Shown one piece after another: positions 32,793-41,130 of a DNA stretch of 64,000 nucleotides. The notes under the pieces are model-generated. The model was not told the origin of the DNA and made no database searches. It worked only from the letters and a program-made list of their open reading frames with translations. The stretch comes from an uncultured Methylibium sp. GTDB taxonomy: Bacteria; Pseudomonadota; Gammaproteobacteria; Burkholderiales; Burkholderiaceae_C. The stretch covers positions 1 through 64,000 of the forward strand of contig NZ_CADEFR010000015.1 of NCBI RefSeq assembly GCF_902826655.1, in the 5' to 3' direction. Both the position numbers and the translations under genes were made by a program. Each line of letters opens with the position of its first letter. Within the stretch, counting starts at the first letter, position 1.

Positions 32793-33677
32793 TCAGCCGA
32801 CGCCGTTCGCCTTGAACCAGGCCAGGCAGCGCTTCCAGCCGTCGTCGGCGGCGTCCTTGCGGTAGCTCGGCCGGTAGTCGGCGTGGAAGGCGTGCGGCGC
32901 GTCCGGGTAGACCACGAACTCGGACTTCTTCGCCGCCGCGTTGCCTGCCGCCAGCGCCACTTTCATCCTATCAACCGTGTCAAGCGGGATGCCGCCGTCC
33001 TTTTCGCCGTACAGGCCCAGCACGGGGCCGTTCAGCGCGCCGGCCACGTCGACCGGGTGCCTGGGCGTGCCGGGCGCCACGTCGCCGACCAGGCGGCCGT
33101 ACCAGGCCACGCCGGCCTTGACCTTGGGGTTGTGCGCCGCGTACAACCAGGTGATGCGGCCGCCCCAGCAGAAGCCGGTGACGCCGACCCGGCCGGTGTC
33201 GCCGCCGTTGGCGCCGGCCCAGGCCAGGGCCGCGTCGAGGTCGGCCATCGTCTCGGCATCGCCCTTCTTCGACACCACCTCCTTGATCAGCGTCGGGATG
33301 TCGCTGTAGGCCTTGGCATCGCCCTGGCGCACGAAGAGCTCGGGCGCGATCGCGAGGTAGCCCTGCTTCGCGAAGCGCCGCGCGACATCGGCGAAGTGCT
33401 CGTGCACGCCGAAGATCTCGCTGACCACCAGGACGATCGGCAGGCCGGTCTTGCCGTCCTTGGCAACCGCCGGCTGGGCGCGGTAGGCCGGCAGCTTGAA
33501 GTCGCCGACCGGCACGCTGACGACCCCGGCCGTGAGTCCGGCGGTGTCGGTGGTGATGGTCTGCGCGCCCACCGGCAGCACCGCGGCCGCGAAGCCGGAC
33601 CCGACCGTGGTCGCGACGAAGTCGCGGCGGCTGAAGGGCCGCGTCGGGGTCAGGCTGTCGAGGTCTTGCTTCAACAT
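32793..33677 (-). CDS. Dienelactone-hydrolase-family protein, Tat-exported
   Basis: A 294-residue alpha/beta hydrolase. The N-terminus has a twin-arginine motif SRRDFVAT (R17, R18) followed by a hydrophobic stretch ending VGAQ, so it is likely exported folded to the periplasm. The catalytic triad is visible as C170 (GFCWGG), D227 (GEKDGG) and H262 (PHAFHADY). The family hydrolyses dienelactone, but exported members have unclear substrates. A -10-like TAGAAT lies at 33711-33716, about 35 nt upstream, and GGAGAC before the ATG serves as ribosome-binding site. It is divergent from ppx. Confidence 0.93.
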   Translation of the reverse strand: MLKQDLDSLTPTRPFSRRDFVATTVGSGFAAAVLPVGAQTITTDTAGLTAGVVSVPVGDFKLPAYRAQPAVAKDGKTGLPIVLVVSEIFGVHEHFADVARRFAKQGYLAIAPELFVRQGDAKAYSDIPTLIKEVVSKKGDAETMADLDAALAWAGANGGDTGRVGVTGFCWGGRITWLYAAHNPKVKAGVAWYGRLVGDVAPGTPRHPVDVAGALNGPVLGLYGEKDGGIPLDTVDRMKVALAAGNAAAKKSEFVVYPDAPHAFHADYRPSYRKDAADDGWKRCLAWFKANGVG

Positions 33678-33710
33678 CGCAGGTCTCCACGTCGGATTGA
33701 GGTGGGGCGG

Positions 33711-33716
33711 ATTCTA
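33711..33716 (-). promoter_or_regulatory. -10-like TAGAAT of the dienelactone-hydrolase gene
   Basis: TAGAAT on the minus strand lies 33 nt upstream of the ATG at 33677; this gene has an ordinary leader with GGAGAC. Confidence 0.45.
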
Positions 33717-33766
33717 GGAAGGGCACAAGCCCCTGGCTGGCGTGCGGACCTGCCATCGAATGCGGA

Positions 33767-33772
33767 CACAAT
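33767..33772 (+). promoter_or_regulatory. -10-like CACAAT of ppx
   Basis: CACAAT ends 7 nt before the ppx ATG at 33780 with no Shine-Dalgarno in between; a leaderless mRNA is predicted. Confidence 0.45.
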
Positions 33773-33779
33773 CCGCGCC

Positions 33780-35327
33780 ATGCCGAGTTCCCCGCCCGTC
33801 CCGGCCGATCCGCACGACGGCCTGCTGCTGGCCGCGATCGACATGGGTTCCAACAGCTTCCGGCTCGAGATCGGGCAGCTGGCCCGGGGCCGCTACAAGC
33901 GCATCGACTACCTGAAGGAGACGGTCCGCCTGGGCGGCGGGCTCGACGCCGACGGGCGCCTGAACGAGGAAGCGCAACTGCGCGGCCTGGCCTGCCTGGC
34001 GCGCTTCGCCTTGCGGCTGCGTGGCTTCGAGGCCTCGCAGATCCGCGCCGTGGCGACGCAGACGCTGCGCGAGGCGCGCAACCGCGATGCCTTCCTGGCG
34101 CGTGCGCGCACGGTCCTCGGACATCCGATCGAGGTCGTGTCGGGCCGCGAGGAAGCGCGCCTGATCTTCGCCGGCGTCGCGCGCCTGCAGCCCAGCGAGC
34201 GGCCGCGGCTGGTGATCGACATCGGCGGGCGCTCGACCGAGATGATCCTCGGCCAGGGCCGCACGCCGCGCCAGGCCGAGAGCTTCCAGGTCGGCAGCGT
34301 CAGCCTGTCGATGCGCTACTTCCCCGACGGCCGATTCACCGCCGAGGCCTTCCGCGCCGCGCAGATCGCCGCCGGCGCCGAACTGGAAGAAGCGCTGCAG
34401 CCCTTCGCGCCGGGCCAGTGGGTCGAGGCGCTGGGGGCCTCGGGCACGGTCGGCGCGGTCTCGCAGCTGCTGGCGGCGAACGGCATCAGCGACGGCGTCA
34501 TCACGCCGGCCGGCCTGCGCTGGTGCATCGGCGCCTGCCTCGAAGCCGGGCACCAGGACGCGCTCGACCTGCCCGGCCTCAAGCCTGAGCGCCGCGCCGT
34601 GCTCGGTGGCGGCCTCTCGATCCTGTACACGCTGGCGCTGCAGTTCGGCATCGACGCGCTGCAGCCGGCGCGCGGCGCGCTGCGCCAGGGCGTCATCTTC
34701 GACCTGTCCGAGCGTCTGGAGGCGGCGGCCGCACCGGCCCGTCGAGGCGCCGGCCAGGACATGCGCGATGCCTCGGTGCACGAGTTGCAGCGGCGCTTCG
34801 GCAGCGACCTCGCACAGGCCGCGCGGGTGCAGCGGCTGGCGCTGTCCCTGTTCCGCAGCACCGGCGCGCCGCGCCCCGGCGGCACCGGCGCGGAGACGAC
34901 GCGCGAGCTGGGCTGGGCCGCGCTGCTGCACGAGATCGGCATGTCGGTCTCGCACCACGACCACCACCGGCACAGCGCCTACCTCTTGGCACACGTCGAT
35001 GCGCCGGGCTTCTCGCAGAGCCAGCAGCGGCGCGTGGCGGAACTGGTGCTCGGTCATCGCGGCAGCCTGCGCAAGCTCGACCACACGCTGCAGCAGGAGG
35101 CCACGCTGTGGCCCGTGCTGTCGCTGCGGCTGGCCGCGCTGCTGTGTCACGCCCGCAACGACGTGCCGGAGCGCGTCGTCGCGCTCCGCCGCACCGCCCA
35201 GGGTGCCCAGCTGCGCATCGCGCGGGGCTGGGCCGACGGCCACCCGCGCACCATGCACCTGCTGGGCGAGGAGGCGCGGGCCTGGGAGCGCTCGGGGCGG
35301 ATGGCGCTCGCCGTGCTCGGCGACTGA
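33780..35327 (+). CDS. ppx: Exopolyphosphatase / guanosine pentaphosphatase (Ppx/GppA)
   Basis: A 515-residue protein of the ASKHA fold that removes terminal phosphate from polyphosphate and possibly pppGpp. The phosphate-1 motif is AAIDMGSNSFRLEIG, the phosphate-2 motif LVIDIGGRSTEMILG, and catalytic Glu lies in VVSGREEARLIF. The C-terminal HD-like half includes LLHEIGMSVSHHDHHRHSAYL. Length matches E. coli Ppx (513). The start ATG at 33780 directly precedes the conserved domain. Its stop abuts the convergent sixA stop with no gap. With ppk it forms a polyphosphate turnover locus. Confidence 0.94.
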   Translation: MPSSPPVPADPHDGLLLAAIDMGSNSFRLEIGQLARGRYKRIDYLKETVRLGGGLDADGRLNEEAQLRGLACLARFALRLRGFEASQIRAVATQTLREARNRDAFLARARTVLGHPIEVVSGREEARLIFAGVARLQPSERPRLVIDIGGRSTEMILGQGRTPRQAESFQVGSVSLSMRYFPDGRFTAEAFRAAQIAAGAELEEALQPFAPGQWVEALGASGTVGAVSQLLAANGISDGVITPAGLRWCIGACLEAGHQDALDLPGLKPERRAVLGGGLSILYTLALQFGIDALQPARGALRQGVIFDLSERLEAAAAPARRGAGQDMRDASVHELQRRFGSDLAQAARVQRLALSLFRSTGAPRPGGTGAETTRELGWAALLHEIGMSVSHHDHHRHSAYLLAHVDAPGFSQSQQRRVAELVLGHRGSLRKLDHTLQQEATLWPVLSLRLAALLCHARNDVPERVVALRRTAQGAQLRIARGWADGHPRTMHLLGEEARAWERSGRMALAVLGD

Positions 35328-35789
35328 TCAGAGCAGGTCCGGCCCCTGCATCGCCTGCAGCACGACCTGCACGCCGGCCTCGCGTTCGCGGTGGCGCAAC
35401 CACCAGACCGCGCCCTTCTTCACCGACCACGCCTCGGCCGACCCGGCCAGCAGCAGCGCCGCCACCTGGCCGAGCGTCGGCTGGTGTCCGATGACCAGCA
35501 CCGGCTCGTTCGAGTCGGGCCAGCGCGCCACGGCCAGCAGTTCCTCGACCGAGCCGCCGGGCGCGAGCGCGGCGACGGTCTTGAAGCTGCGCTCGAGCGC
35601 CTTCGCGGTCTGCTGGGAGCGCAGTGCCGGGCTGACCAGCACGCGCGTCGTCTGCGCGATCCGGCGGTTCAGCCAGTCGGCCATGCGCTGGGCCTGGCGC
35701 TCGCCCTTCGGTGTGAGCGCGCGCTGGGCGTCGGTCTGGCCTTCGCGCAGCAGGTGCGCCTCGGCATGGCGCCACAGGATCAGGTCCAT
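35328..35789 (-). CDS. sixA: Phosphohistidine phosphatase SixA
   Basis: A 153-residue histidine phosphatase with the catalytic RHAEA (R7, H8), VSPALRSQQTAKAL containing the second Arg, and VIGHQPTLGQVAALL containing the second His. SixA removes phosphate from histidine phosphocarriers. It lies 19 nt downstream of ppk on the same strand, so it is probably co-transcribed with it. Interestingly PPK itself works through a phospho-histidine. The stop codon is immediately adjacent to the ppx stop. Confidence 0.92.
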   Translation of the reverse strand: MDLILWRHAEAHLLREGQTDAQRALTPKGERQAQRMADWLNRRIAQTTRVLVSPALRSQQTAKALERSFKTVAALAPGGSVEELLAVARWPDSNEPVLVIGHQPTLGQVAALLLAGSAEAWSVKKGAVWWLRHREREAGVQVVLQAMQGPDLL

Positions 35790-35808
35790 GCCGCGCCCCG
35801 CCCGCCGA

Positions 35809-37905
35809 TCAGGCCTTGTAGCGCGCCATCAAGGCCTGCTGCGCGCTCGGCCCCTGCGTGCCGACACGCTCGTAGTGGCCGTCCGACTGCTGCTGCCACG
35901 CATCCATGCGGTCGTGCAGGTAGGGCTGCAGGCACTCGTCGATGACGCGCTGGCGCAATGCCGGTTCGCGCACCGGCCAGGCCAGCTCGATGCGGCGCAG
36001 CATGTTGCGCGTCATCCAGTCGGCGCTGCTGAGGTAGAGCACCTCGTCCTCGTCGGCCGGACCCCAGCGGAAGTACAGCACGCGCGTGTGCTCGAGGAAG
36101 CGGCCGACCACCGAGCGCACCCGCACGCGGTCGGTGATGCCGGGCACGCCCGGCGGCAGCATGCAGGCGCCGCGCACGATCAGGTCGATCTCGACGCCGG
36201 CCTGCGAGGCCTCGGCCAGCGCGAACATCAGGGCCTCGTCGGTCAGCGCGTTGAGCTTGGCGACGATGCGGGCCGGCCGGCCGGCCCGCGCGGCCTCGCC
36301 GCAGCGCTCGATGAAGTGCAGCATCCGGCGGTGCAGGCTGCTGGGCGCGAGCAGCAGCTGCTTCGGCGCCTTGCCGCGCGTCAGGCTGGCGAGCTGCTGG
36401 AACACCAGGTCGGCATCGGCCGTCAGTTCGGCATCGGCGGTCAGGCAGCCGACGTCGGTGTAGAGCCGCGCGGTCCGCGGGTTGTAGTTGCCGGTCGACA
36501 GGTGCGCGTAGCGGCGCAGCAGCGGGCCGCGCGGCCCGGCCTCGCGGCGCGTGATCAGCAGCAGCTTGGCGTGCGTCTTCAAGCCGACGATGCCGTAGAC
36601 CACCTGGGCGCCGACCGCCTCGAGCCGCTCGGCCCAGTTGATGTTGGCCTCCTCGTCGAAGCGCGCCTTCAGCTCGACGACGCACATGACCTCCTTGCCG
36701 CGCCGCGCCGCCTCGAGCAGCAGGTCCATCAGCACCGACTGGGCGCCGGTGCGGTAGATCGTCTGCTTGATCGCCAGCACGTCGGGGTCGTGCACCGCCT
36801 CGCGCAGCAGCTGGACCACCGGCTCGAAGCTCTCGAACGGGTGGTGCAGCAGCACGTCGCCCTGGCGCAGGCGCTCGAACACGCTGCCGCCGTTGCCCGG
36901 CCCGCGCGGCAGCGTGGCCGGCCAGGCGGCCTCGTGGCGCGGGAAGCGCAGCGCATCGGCCTCGGCCTGGTCGATCAGCTGGTTGAGCCGCACCAGGTTC
37001 ACCGGCCCGTTGACGCGGTACAGCGCCGCATCGGGCAGGTCGAACTGCTGCAGGAGGAACTCGCTCAGCTCCTCGGGGCAGCTGCTGACGACTTCGAGGC
37101 GGATCGCCTGGCCGAAGTGGCGCGTGCTCAGCGACGACCGCAGGGCCTGGCGCAGGTTGGTGATGTCGTCCTCGTCGACGTCGAGGTCCGAGTCGCGCGT
37201 GACGCGGAACTGCGAGAAGGCCTCGACCGTGCGGCCCGGGAACAGCTCGCCGAGGTGAGCGCGGATCACGCTGGACAGCATCACGAAGGCCTGCCGCCCC
37301 GGCGCCAGCGGCTCGGGCAGGCGAATCACCCGCGGCAGCACGCGCGGCACCTTGACGATGGCGATCGAGTTGTCGCGCCCGAAGGCGTCGCGCCCGCCGA
37401 GCTTGACGATGAAGTTCAGCGACTTGTTGGCGACCTGCGGGAACGGGTGCGCCGGGTCCAGCCCGACCGGCACCAGCAGCGGCCGCACCTGCTTCTGGAA
37501 GAAGCCGTCGACCCAGCGGCGCTGGGCCTCGTCGCGCTCGGCGTGGTTCAGCACGACCAGGCCTTCGCGCTGCAGCGCCGGCATCACCACCTCGTTGAAG
37601 GCGCGGTACTGGTCGTCGATCAGCGCATGCGCGGCCGCGGCCACCTCGCCCATCTCGCGCGCGGTGATGCCCGAGCCGGGCAGGCGCGAGGCCTCCAGGT
37701 AGTCGGCGAAGCGCACCTCGAAGAACTCGTCCATGTTGGACGAGACGATGCAGACGTAGCGCAGCCGCTCCAGCAGCGGCACGTCCTCGCGCAGCGCCTG
37801 GGCCAGCACGCGGCGGTTGAATTCCAGGATGGCCTGCTCGCGGTTGAGCAGCAGGGGCCGCCGGGAAGCCGGACTCGGCTCGGCGGGCGTCGGGAGGGCG
37901 CTCAT
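35809..37905 (-). CDS. ppk1: Polyphosphate kinase 1
   Basis: A 698-residue enzyme that builds polyphosphate from ATP. The N-terminal domain has LEFNRRVLAQA and SSNMDEFFEVR. The phospholipase-D-like catalytic halves include KQTIYRTGAQSVLMDLL, KARFDEEANINWAERLE and YAHLSTGNYNPRTARLYTD. H468 of the last motif corresponds to the autophosphorylated histidine (E. coli H435). The C-terminal part has IVRGACMLPPGVPG. A -10-like TAGACT ends 6 nt before the ATG and no ribosome-binding site is visible. sixA follows. Confidence 0.97.
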   Translation of the reverse strand: MSALPTPAEPSPASRRPLLLNREQAILEFNRRVLAQALREDVPLLERLRYVCIVSSNMDEFFEVRFADYLEASRLPGSGITAREMGEVAAAAHALIDDQYRAFNEVVMPALQREGLVVLNHAERDEAQRRWVDGFFQKQVRPLLVPVGLDPAHPFPQVANKSLNFIVKLGGRDAFGRDNSIAIVKVPRVLPRVIRLPEPLAPGRQAFVMLSSVIRAHLGELFPGRTVEAFSQFRVTRDSDLDVDEDDITNLRQALRSSLSTRHFGQAIRLEVVSSCPEELSEFLLQQFDLPDAALYRVNGPVNLVRLNQLIDQAEADALRFPRHEAAWPATLPRGPGNGGSVFERLRQGDVLLHHPFESFEPVVQLLREAVHDPDVLAIKQTIYRTGAQSVLMDLLLEAARRGKEVMCVVELKARFDEEANINWAERLEAVGAQVVYGIVGLKTHAKLLLITRREAGPRGPLLRRYAHLSTGNYNPRTARLYTDVGCLTADAELTADADLVFQQLASLTRGKAPKQLLLAPSSLHRRMLHFIERCGEAARAGRPARIVAKLNALTDEALMFALAEASQAGVEIDLIVRGACMLPPGVPGITDRVRVRSVVGRFLEHTRVLYFRWGPADEDEVLYLSSADWMTRNMLRRIELAWPVREPALRQRVIDECLQPYLHDRMDAWQQQSDGHYERVGTQGPSAQQALMARYKA

Positions 37906-37911
37906 TTCCAG

Positions 37912-37917
37912 AGTCTA
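37912..37917 (-). promoter_or_regulatory. -10-like TAGACT of ppk1
   Basis: TAGACT on the minus strand ends 6 nt before the ppk1 ATG at 37905. No Shine-Dalgarno; leaderless start predicted. Confidence 0.4.
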
Positions 37918-37962
37918 GGCATGCGCCATGGCGACTTCGTGACAAGCCCCGGCGCGCCAGAA

Positions 37963-37999
37963 AGAAAAAACGCCGGGACCGCTACGGCGGCCCCGGCGT
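37963..37999 (-). terminator. Rho-independent terminator of the porin gene
   Basis: A long stem, ACGCCGGG-A-CCGC paired with GGCGG-C-CCCGGCGT around loop TAC (37970-37999), is followed on the minus strand by TTTTTTCTTT. It lies 40 nt past the porin stop. Confidence 0.92.
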
Positions 38000-38038
38000 C
38001 GGCGCTGTCCGGGCGAGCCCGGACAACGGTGCGGACGC

Positions 38039-39139
38039 TCAGAAATCGTGCTTGATGCCGACGTTGATGATCGACGCCTTCTGGCCGGCCGGCGTGCCAC
38101 CCGCGGCGATGCTGGTCTCGGCACCGGCGTTGATGTCGCGATCGACGTGCACGAACTGCCCGTAGAGCACCGTGCGCTTGGACAACGAGTGGTCGTTGCT
38201 CAGCACGATCGAACGGGTCGTGCCGTCCGCGATGCCCTTGTTCTTGCCCTGGTAGAGGGCCAGGGTGGCCGAGTTCGCCGGGCTCCAGCGCCAGTCGGCA
38301 CCGACGCCGAAGTTGTCGACCTTGTCGGTCGGCACGCCCGGGGACTCGTATTCGGCCTTGGCGAACAGGCCCTTGATCGTGAAGTCACCCAGCGGCACGG
38401 CCAGGCCGACGCCGAGGCGCTTGGTCTCGTCGTCCGCACCGACACCGAGGCCGCGGATGGTCTGGTACGAGAACGACACGACGACCGGGCCGCTGTAGCT
38501 CAGGCCCAGCGAGATCGTGCGGCCGGCCGAGTTGTCGCCCGCCACTTCGCCGAAGCCGTAGGCCACGCCCAGGTTCACCGGGCCGAACGAGTTGCTGTAC
38601 GACACCAGGTTGCTGGTGAAGATGCCCAGGCCGTTGTTCGGACCGACATCGTTGCCCGCCGGCGCCTGCGTCAGCGCGTAGGGCAGCAGCATCGAGTACG
38701 ACTCCTTGTAGCCGCGCGGGTCGGTGCCCAGCTCGGCGATGATCGCCGGGCTGTACTGACGACCCAGCAGCACGGTGCCGAAGCCGCCCGACAGGCCGAC
38801 GTTGGCCTGACGGCCGAAGGCGCTGCTGATGCTGCCCAGGCCGCGGCTGCCACCGGTGTCGCCGCCGAAATCGCTTTCGAGGTTGAACACGGCCTTCAGG
38901 CCGTTGCCGAGGTCCTCGCTGCCGCGCATGCCCCAGATGCTGGGCAGGATGCCGCCGTTCTTGAGCTCGGACAGCGAGTCGCCGGCCGGGTTGACCTTGT
39001 TCGTGAACTGAAAGCCGACGTCGAGCCGGCCGAAGAGCGTCACGTTCTGAGCCTGCGCCGCACCGGCGGTCGCCGCCAGAACGGCTACGCCGATCAGCGA
39101 ACGTCGAACCAGGCTGCGAGCTGGATACCTTGTCGTCAT
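38039..39139 (-). CDS. Burkholderiales-type general porin
   Basis: A 366-residue outer-membrane trimeric porin. The signal peptide is cleaved after AQA (residue 30), and the mature protein starts QNVTLFGRLDVGF. Further marks are GSEDLGNGLKAVFNLESDF, the long loop with LLGRQYSPAIIAELG, RWSPANSATLALYQG and the terminal INVGIKHDF with the C-terminal Phe needed for barrel assembly. The start ATG at 39139 has GAGGAGACACC upstream; an earlier in-frame ATG lacks a site. It is a single gene with a strong terminator and a 308-bp upstream region. Confidence 0.95.
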   Translation of the reverse strand: MTTRYPARSLVRRSLIGVAVLAATAGAAQAQNVTLFGRLDVGFQFTNKVNPAGDSLSELKNGGILPSIWGMRGSEDLGNGLKAVFNLESDFGGDTGGSRGLGSISSAFGRQANVGLSGGFGTVLLGRQYSPAIIAELGTDPRGYKESYSMLLPYALTQAPAGNDVGPNNGLGIFTSNLVSYSNSFGPVNLGVAYGFGEVAGDNSAGRTISLGLSYSGPVVVSFSYQTIRGLGVGADDETKRLGVGLAVPLGDFTIKGLFAKAEYESPGVPTDKVDNFGVGADWRWSPANSATLALYQGKNKGIADGTTRSIVLSNDHSLSKRTVLYGQFVHVDRDINAGAETSIAAGGTPAGQKASIINVGIKHDF

Positions 39140-39447
39140 GGTGTCTCCTCGTTGTGGATGGTGTGAGTCTCGGGTTCTGTGCACATGTCCGCGACCAAAG
39201 CCGCGACGCGAGTGGCGCAATCGCTATGCCAGTCGATGCCGCTCTTCGCGCCGCCGCCGGTCTGCGCCGCAATGGCGCAGGCAGACGGCTCCGGAAAGTC
39301 TGGGGCAATGGTCTCGCCAGGCGAACCGAGGGATTCCACGGAGAAACAACAGTCCCGGTTGTCCCCGCTGGGCATGACACAGTGCCGTTACGTTGTCACA
39401 CAGTGCCCTGTCGGTGGAGCACGCCGGCCAGGGTGCGAACCGCGCGC
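39140..39447. promoter_or_regulatory. Porin upstream region with a 10-bp direct repeat at two-turn spacing
   Basis: This 308-bp gene-free stretch separates the porin start from the stop of the LpxH-like gene. ACACAGTGCC occurs exactly twice, at 39377-39386 and 39398-39407, 21 bp start to start. On the porin strand the repeat reads GGCACTGTGT. I see no good sigma-70 promoter and no credible ORF; other short inverted matches look random. Confidence 0.5.
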
Positions 39448-40410
39448 TCAGGCTGTCTCGGTCCTGACGGCCGTCACCGCGACGGCCCCCGCCTCGGCGT
39501 CGTCGCTGTCTGGCAACGACGCCCGGGCGGTCCGTGCCGACGAGGCCCGCCCGCTCCAGTCGACGATCTCCAGGCGGCCGTCGGCGTGTTCGACCAAGGC
39601 CGTCAGGCTCTCGACCCAGTCGCCGTCGTTGGCGTAGAGGATGCCGTCGATCTCGCGCAGCTCGGCGTGGTGGATGTGGCCGCAGACGACGCCCTGCACA
39701 CCACGCTTGCGGGCCTCGCGCGCCACCGCCTGCTCGAAGTCGCCGATGAAGCTGACCGCGCGCTTGACCTTGAGCTTCAGGTACTTCGACAGGCTCCAGT
39801 ACGGCAGCCCGACGCGCGCCCGCAGCGAGTTGAACCAGCGGTTCAGCCGCAGCGTGAACTCGTAGGCCGCGTCGCCGACGTGCGCCAGCCAGGGCGCGCA
39901 CTGGATCACGCCGTCGAAGTGGTCGCCGTGGGTGATCCACAGGCGCCGGCCGTCGGCCGTGACGTGGATGCAGTCGGGGACGACCTCGATGCCGCCGAAG
40001 TTGTGGCCCAGGTACTTGCGCGCGAACTCGTCGTGGTTGCCGGGCACGAAGACCACGCGCGTGCCCTTGCGCGCCTTGCGCAGCAGCTTCTGCACGACGT
40101 CGTTGTGCGCCTGCGGCCAGTACCAGCTGCGCCGCAGCTGCCAGCCGTCGATGATGTCGCCGACCAGGTAGAGATGCCGGCTCTCGACCGACTTCAGGAA
40201 GTCGAGCAGCGCATGCGCCTGGCAGCCCGGCGTGCCCAGGTGCAGGTCGGAGATCCAGACGCTGCGCACCGCCAGCCGTGCCGGGGCCGGCGCCCCGTCG
40301 TCGACCGGCGGTCGCGCCACGACCGGCAGGCCGGCGAAGAGGTCCTCGCCCCCCCGCGAACGCGGGGGTCGGCTGGCCCGGGCCATGAACGAAGCTGCAT
40401 TCCACGTCAT
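39448..40410 (-). CDS. LpxH-like metallophosphoesterase
   Basis: A 320-residue calcineurin-like phosphoesterase resembling UDP-2,3-diacylglucosamine diphosphatases of lipid A synthesis. The five motifs are intact: WISDLHLG, VGDIIDGW, VPGNHDEF, THGDHFDG and CGHIHHAE. An N-terminal Pro/Ala-rich extension of about 45 residues and a C-terminal tail of about 40 residues flank the catalytic core. ATG at 40410 was chosen; ATG at 40386 is possible since the extension is not conserved. No Shine-Dalgarno is visible. Whether it is the main LpxH or an LpxH2-like paralogue cannot be told. Confidence 0.88.
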   Translation of the reverse strand: MTWNAASFMARASRPPRSRGGEDLFAGLPVVARPPVDDGAPAPARLAVRSVWISDLHLGTPGCQAHALLDFLKSVESRHLYLVGDIIDGWQLRRSWYWPQAHNDVVQKLLRKARKGTRVVFVPGNHDEFARKYLGHNFGGIEVVPDCIHVTADGRRLWITHGDHFDGVIQCAPWLAHVGDAAYEFTLRLNRWFNSLRARVGLPYWSLSKYLKLKVKRAVSFIGDFEQAVAREARKRGVQGVVCGHIHHAELREIDGILYANDGDWVESLTALVEHADGRLEIVDWSGRASSARTARASLPDSDDAEAGAVAVTAVRTETA

Positions 40411-40425
40411 GGCCCGCCAGCATGA

Positions 40426-40444
40426 CGGGCGTCGATGACGCCCG
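40426..40444. repeat. Perfect 8-bp hairpin upstream of the LpxH-like gene
   Basis: CGGGCGTC-GAT-GACGCCCG, 16 nt upstream of the ATG at 40410 on the minus strand. No T tract follows on either strand; the role is unclear. The rest of 40445-40665 holds no gene I can support and is the presumed promoter region of the following secreted pair. Confidence 0.4.
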
Positions 40445-40665
40445 AGCGTCGGCCCCGCGTCGACGCGATGACAGCGGGCCTTCGCATGCGGCGCGAGCCC
40501 GCGTCAAGTCTGCGTAACACCGCTGGTGTGCGGCTGCCGCGCTTCCTTAGACTCTGCGTGCGTTTTTCACGCTGCGCTCGATCTTCTTGGGAACCGGGCC
40601 ACAGAGCCCCGTGCGCATCCGTCGCGGCCACAAGCCGCCCCGTGTTTCGTCCAGGAGACCTTCCG

Positions 40666-41130
40666 ATGAAGAGGCAAAGTAGTTCCCGATGGAGCGGCCC
40701 GGCCCTGTGGCTGGCGCTCGGTGCCTTGTGCGCCACGAGCGGAGCGGCCGCGCAGGCGGCTCCCGAAGCCCAGGCTGTCGAAGCCTTCGGCGGCCAGAAG
40801 GTGATGCGCGACCCGGCCACCGGCCAGTTGCGCCATGCCGAGCACGACGAGGCCCAGCCGGCCGCCGCCAACGCGCGCAGCGCCGTGTCGGGCGCCCAGC
40901 AGCGGCGCGCCCAGACGCTGCAGCGCTTCCGCGAGATGACGGCCGTGACGGCGCCCTCCGGCGCGCGCGGCCAGAGGCTCGACACCAGCTTCCTCAACTT
41001 CAGCGTCGCACGGCGCAACGCCGATGGCAGCCTGACGCAGGACTGCGTGGTGGGAGAGGACGCCGCGAGCACGGCGATGAGCGCCCCGGCATCGACCGCC
41101 AAGCAGAAGGAGGCCGGCCATGCGCACTGA
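40666..41130 (+). CDS. Small secreted protein, possible post-PEP-CTERM-1 type
   Basis: A 154-residue exported protein of uncertain family. It has a signal peptide (about 1-31, ending AAAQA) and then FGGQKVMRDPATGQLRHAEH (about 41-60). The pattern DPATGQLR followed by acidic residues is what I recall from post-PEP-CTERM-1 domain proteins; that assignment is tentative. The rest is Ala/Ser-rich and probably extended. The start ATG at 40666 has CCAGGAGACC upstream. Its last 11 nt overlap the start of the PA-domain peptidase, so the two are translated together and probably act together, perhaps as inhibitor, chaperone or substrate. Confidence 0.7.
   Translation: MKRQSSSRWSGPALWLALGALCATSGAAAQAAPEAQAVEAFGGQKVMRDPATGQLRHAEHDEAQPAAANARSAVSGAQQRRAQTLQRFREMTAVTAPSGARGQRLDTSFLNFSVARRNADGSLTQDCVVGEDAASTAMSAPASTAKQKEAGHAH

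Noticed and set aside
40381..40414. Inverted repeat GGCCATGA ... TCATGGCC around the LpxH-like start codon
   Set aside because: Eight bases with an 18-nt loop in a GC-rich region; both arms contain candidate start codons, so chance is enough.
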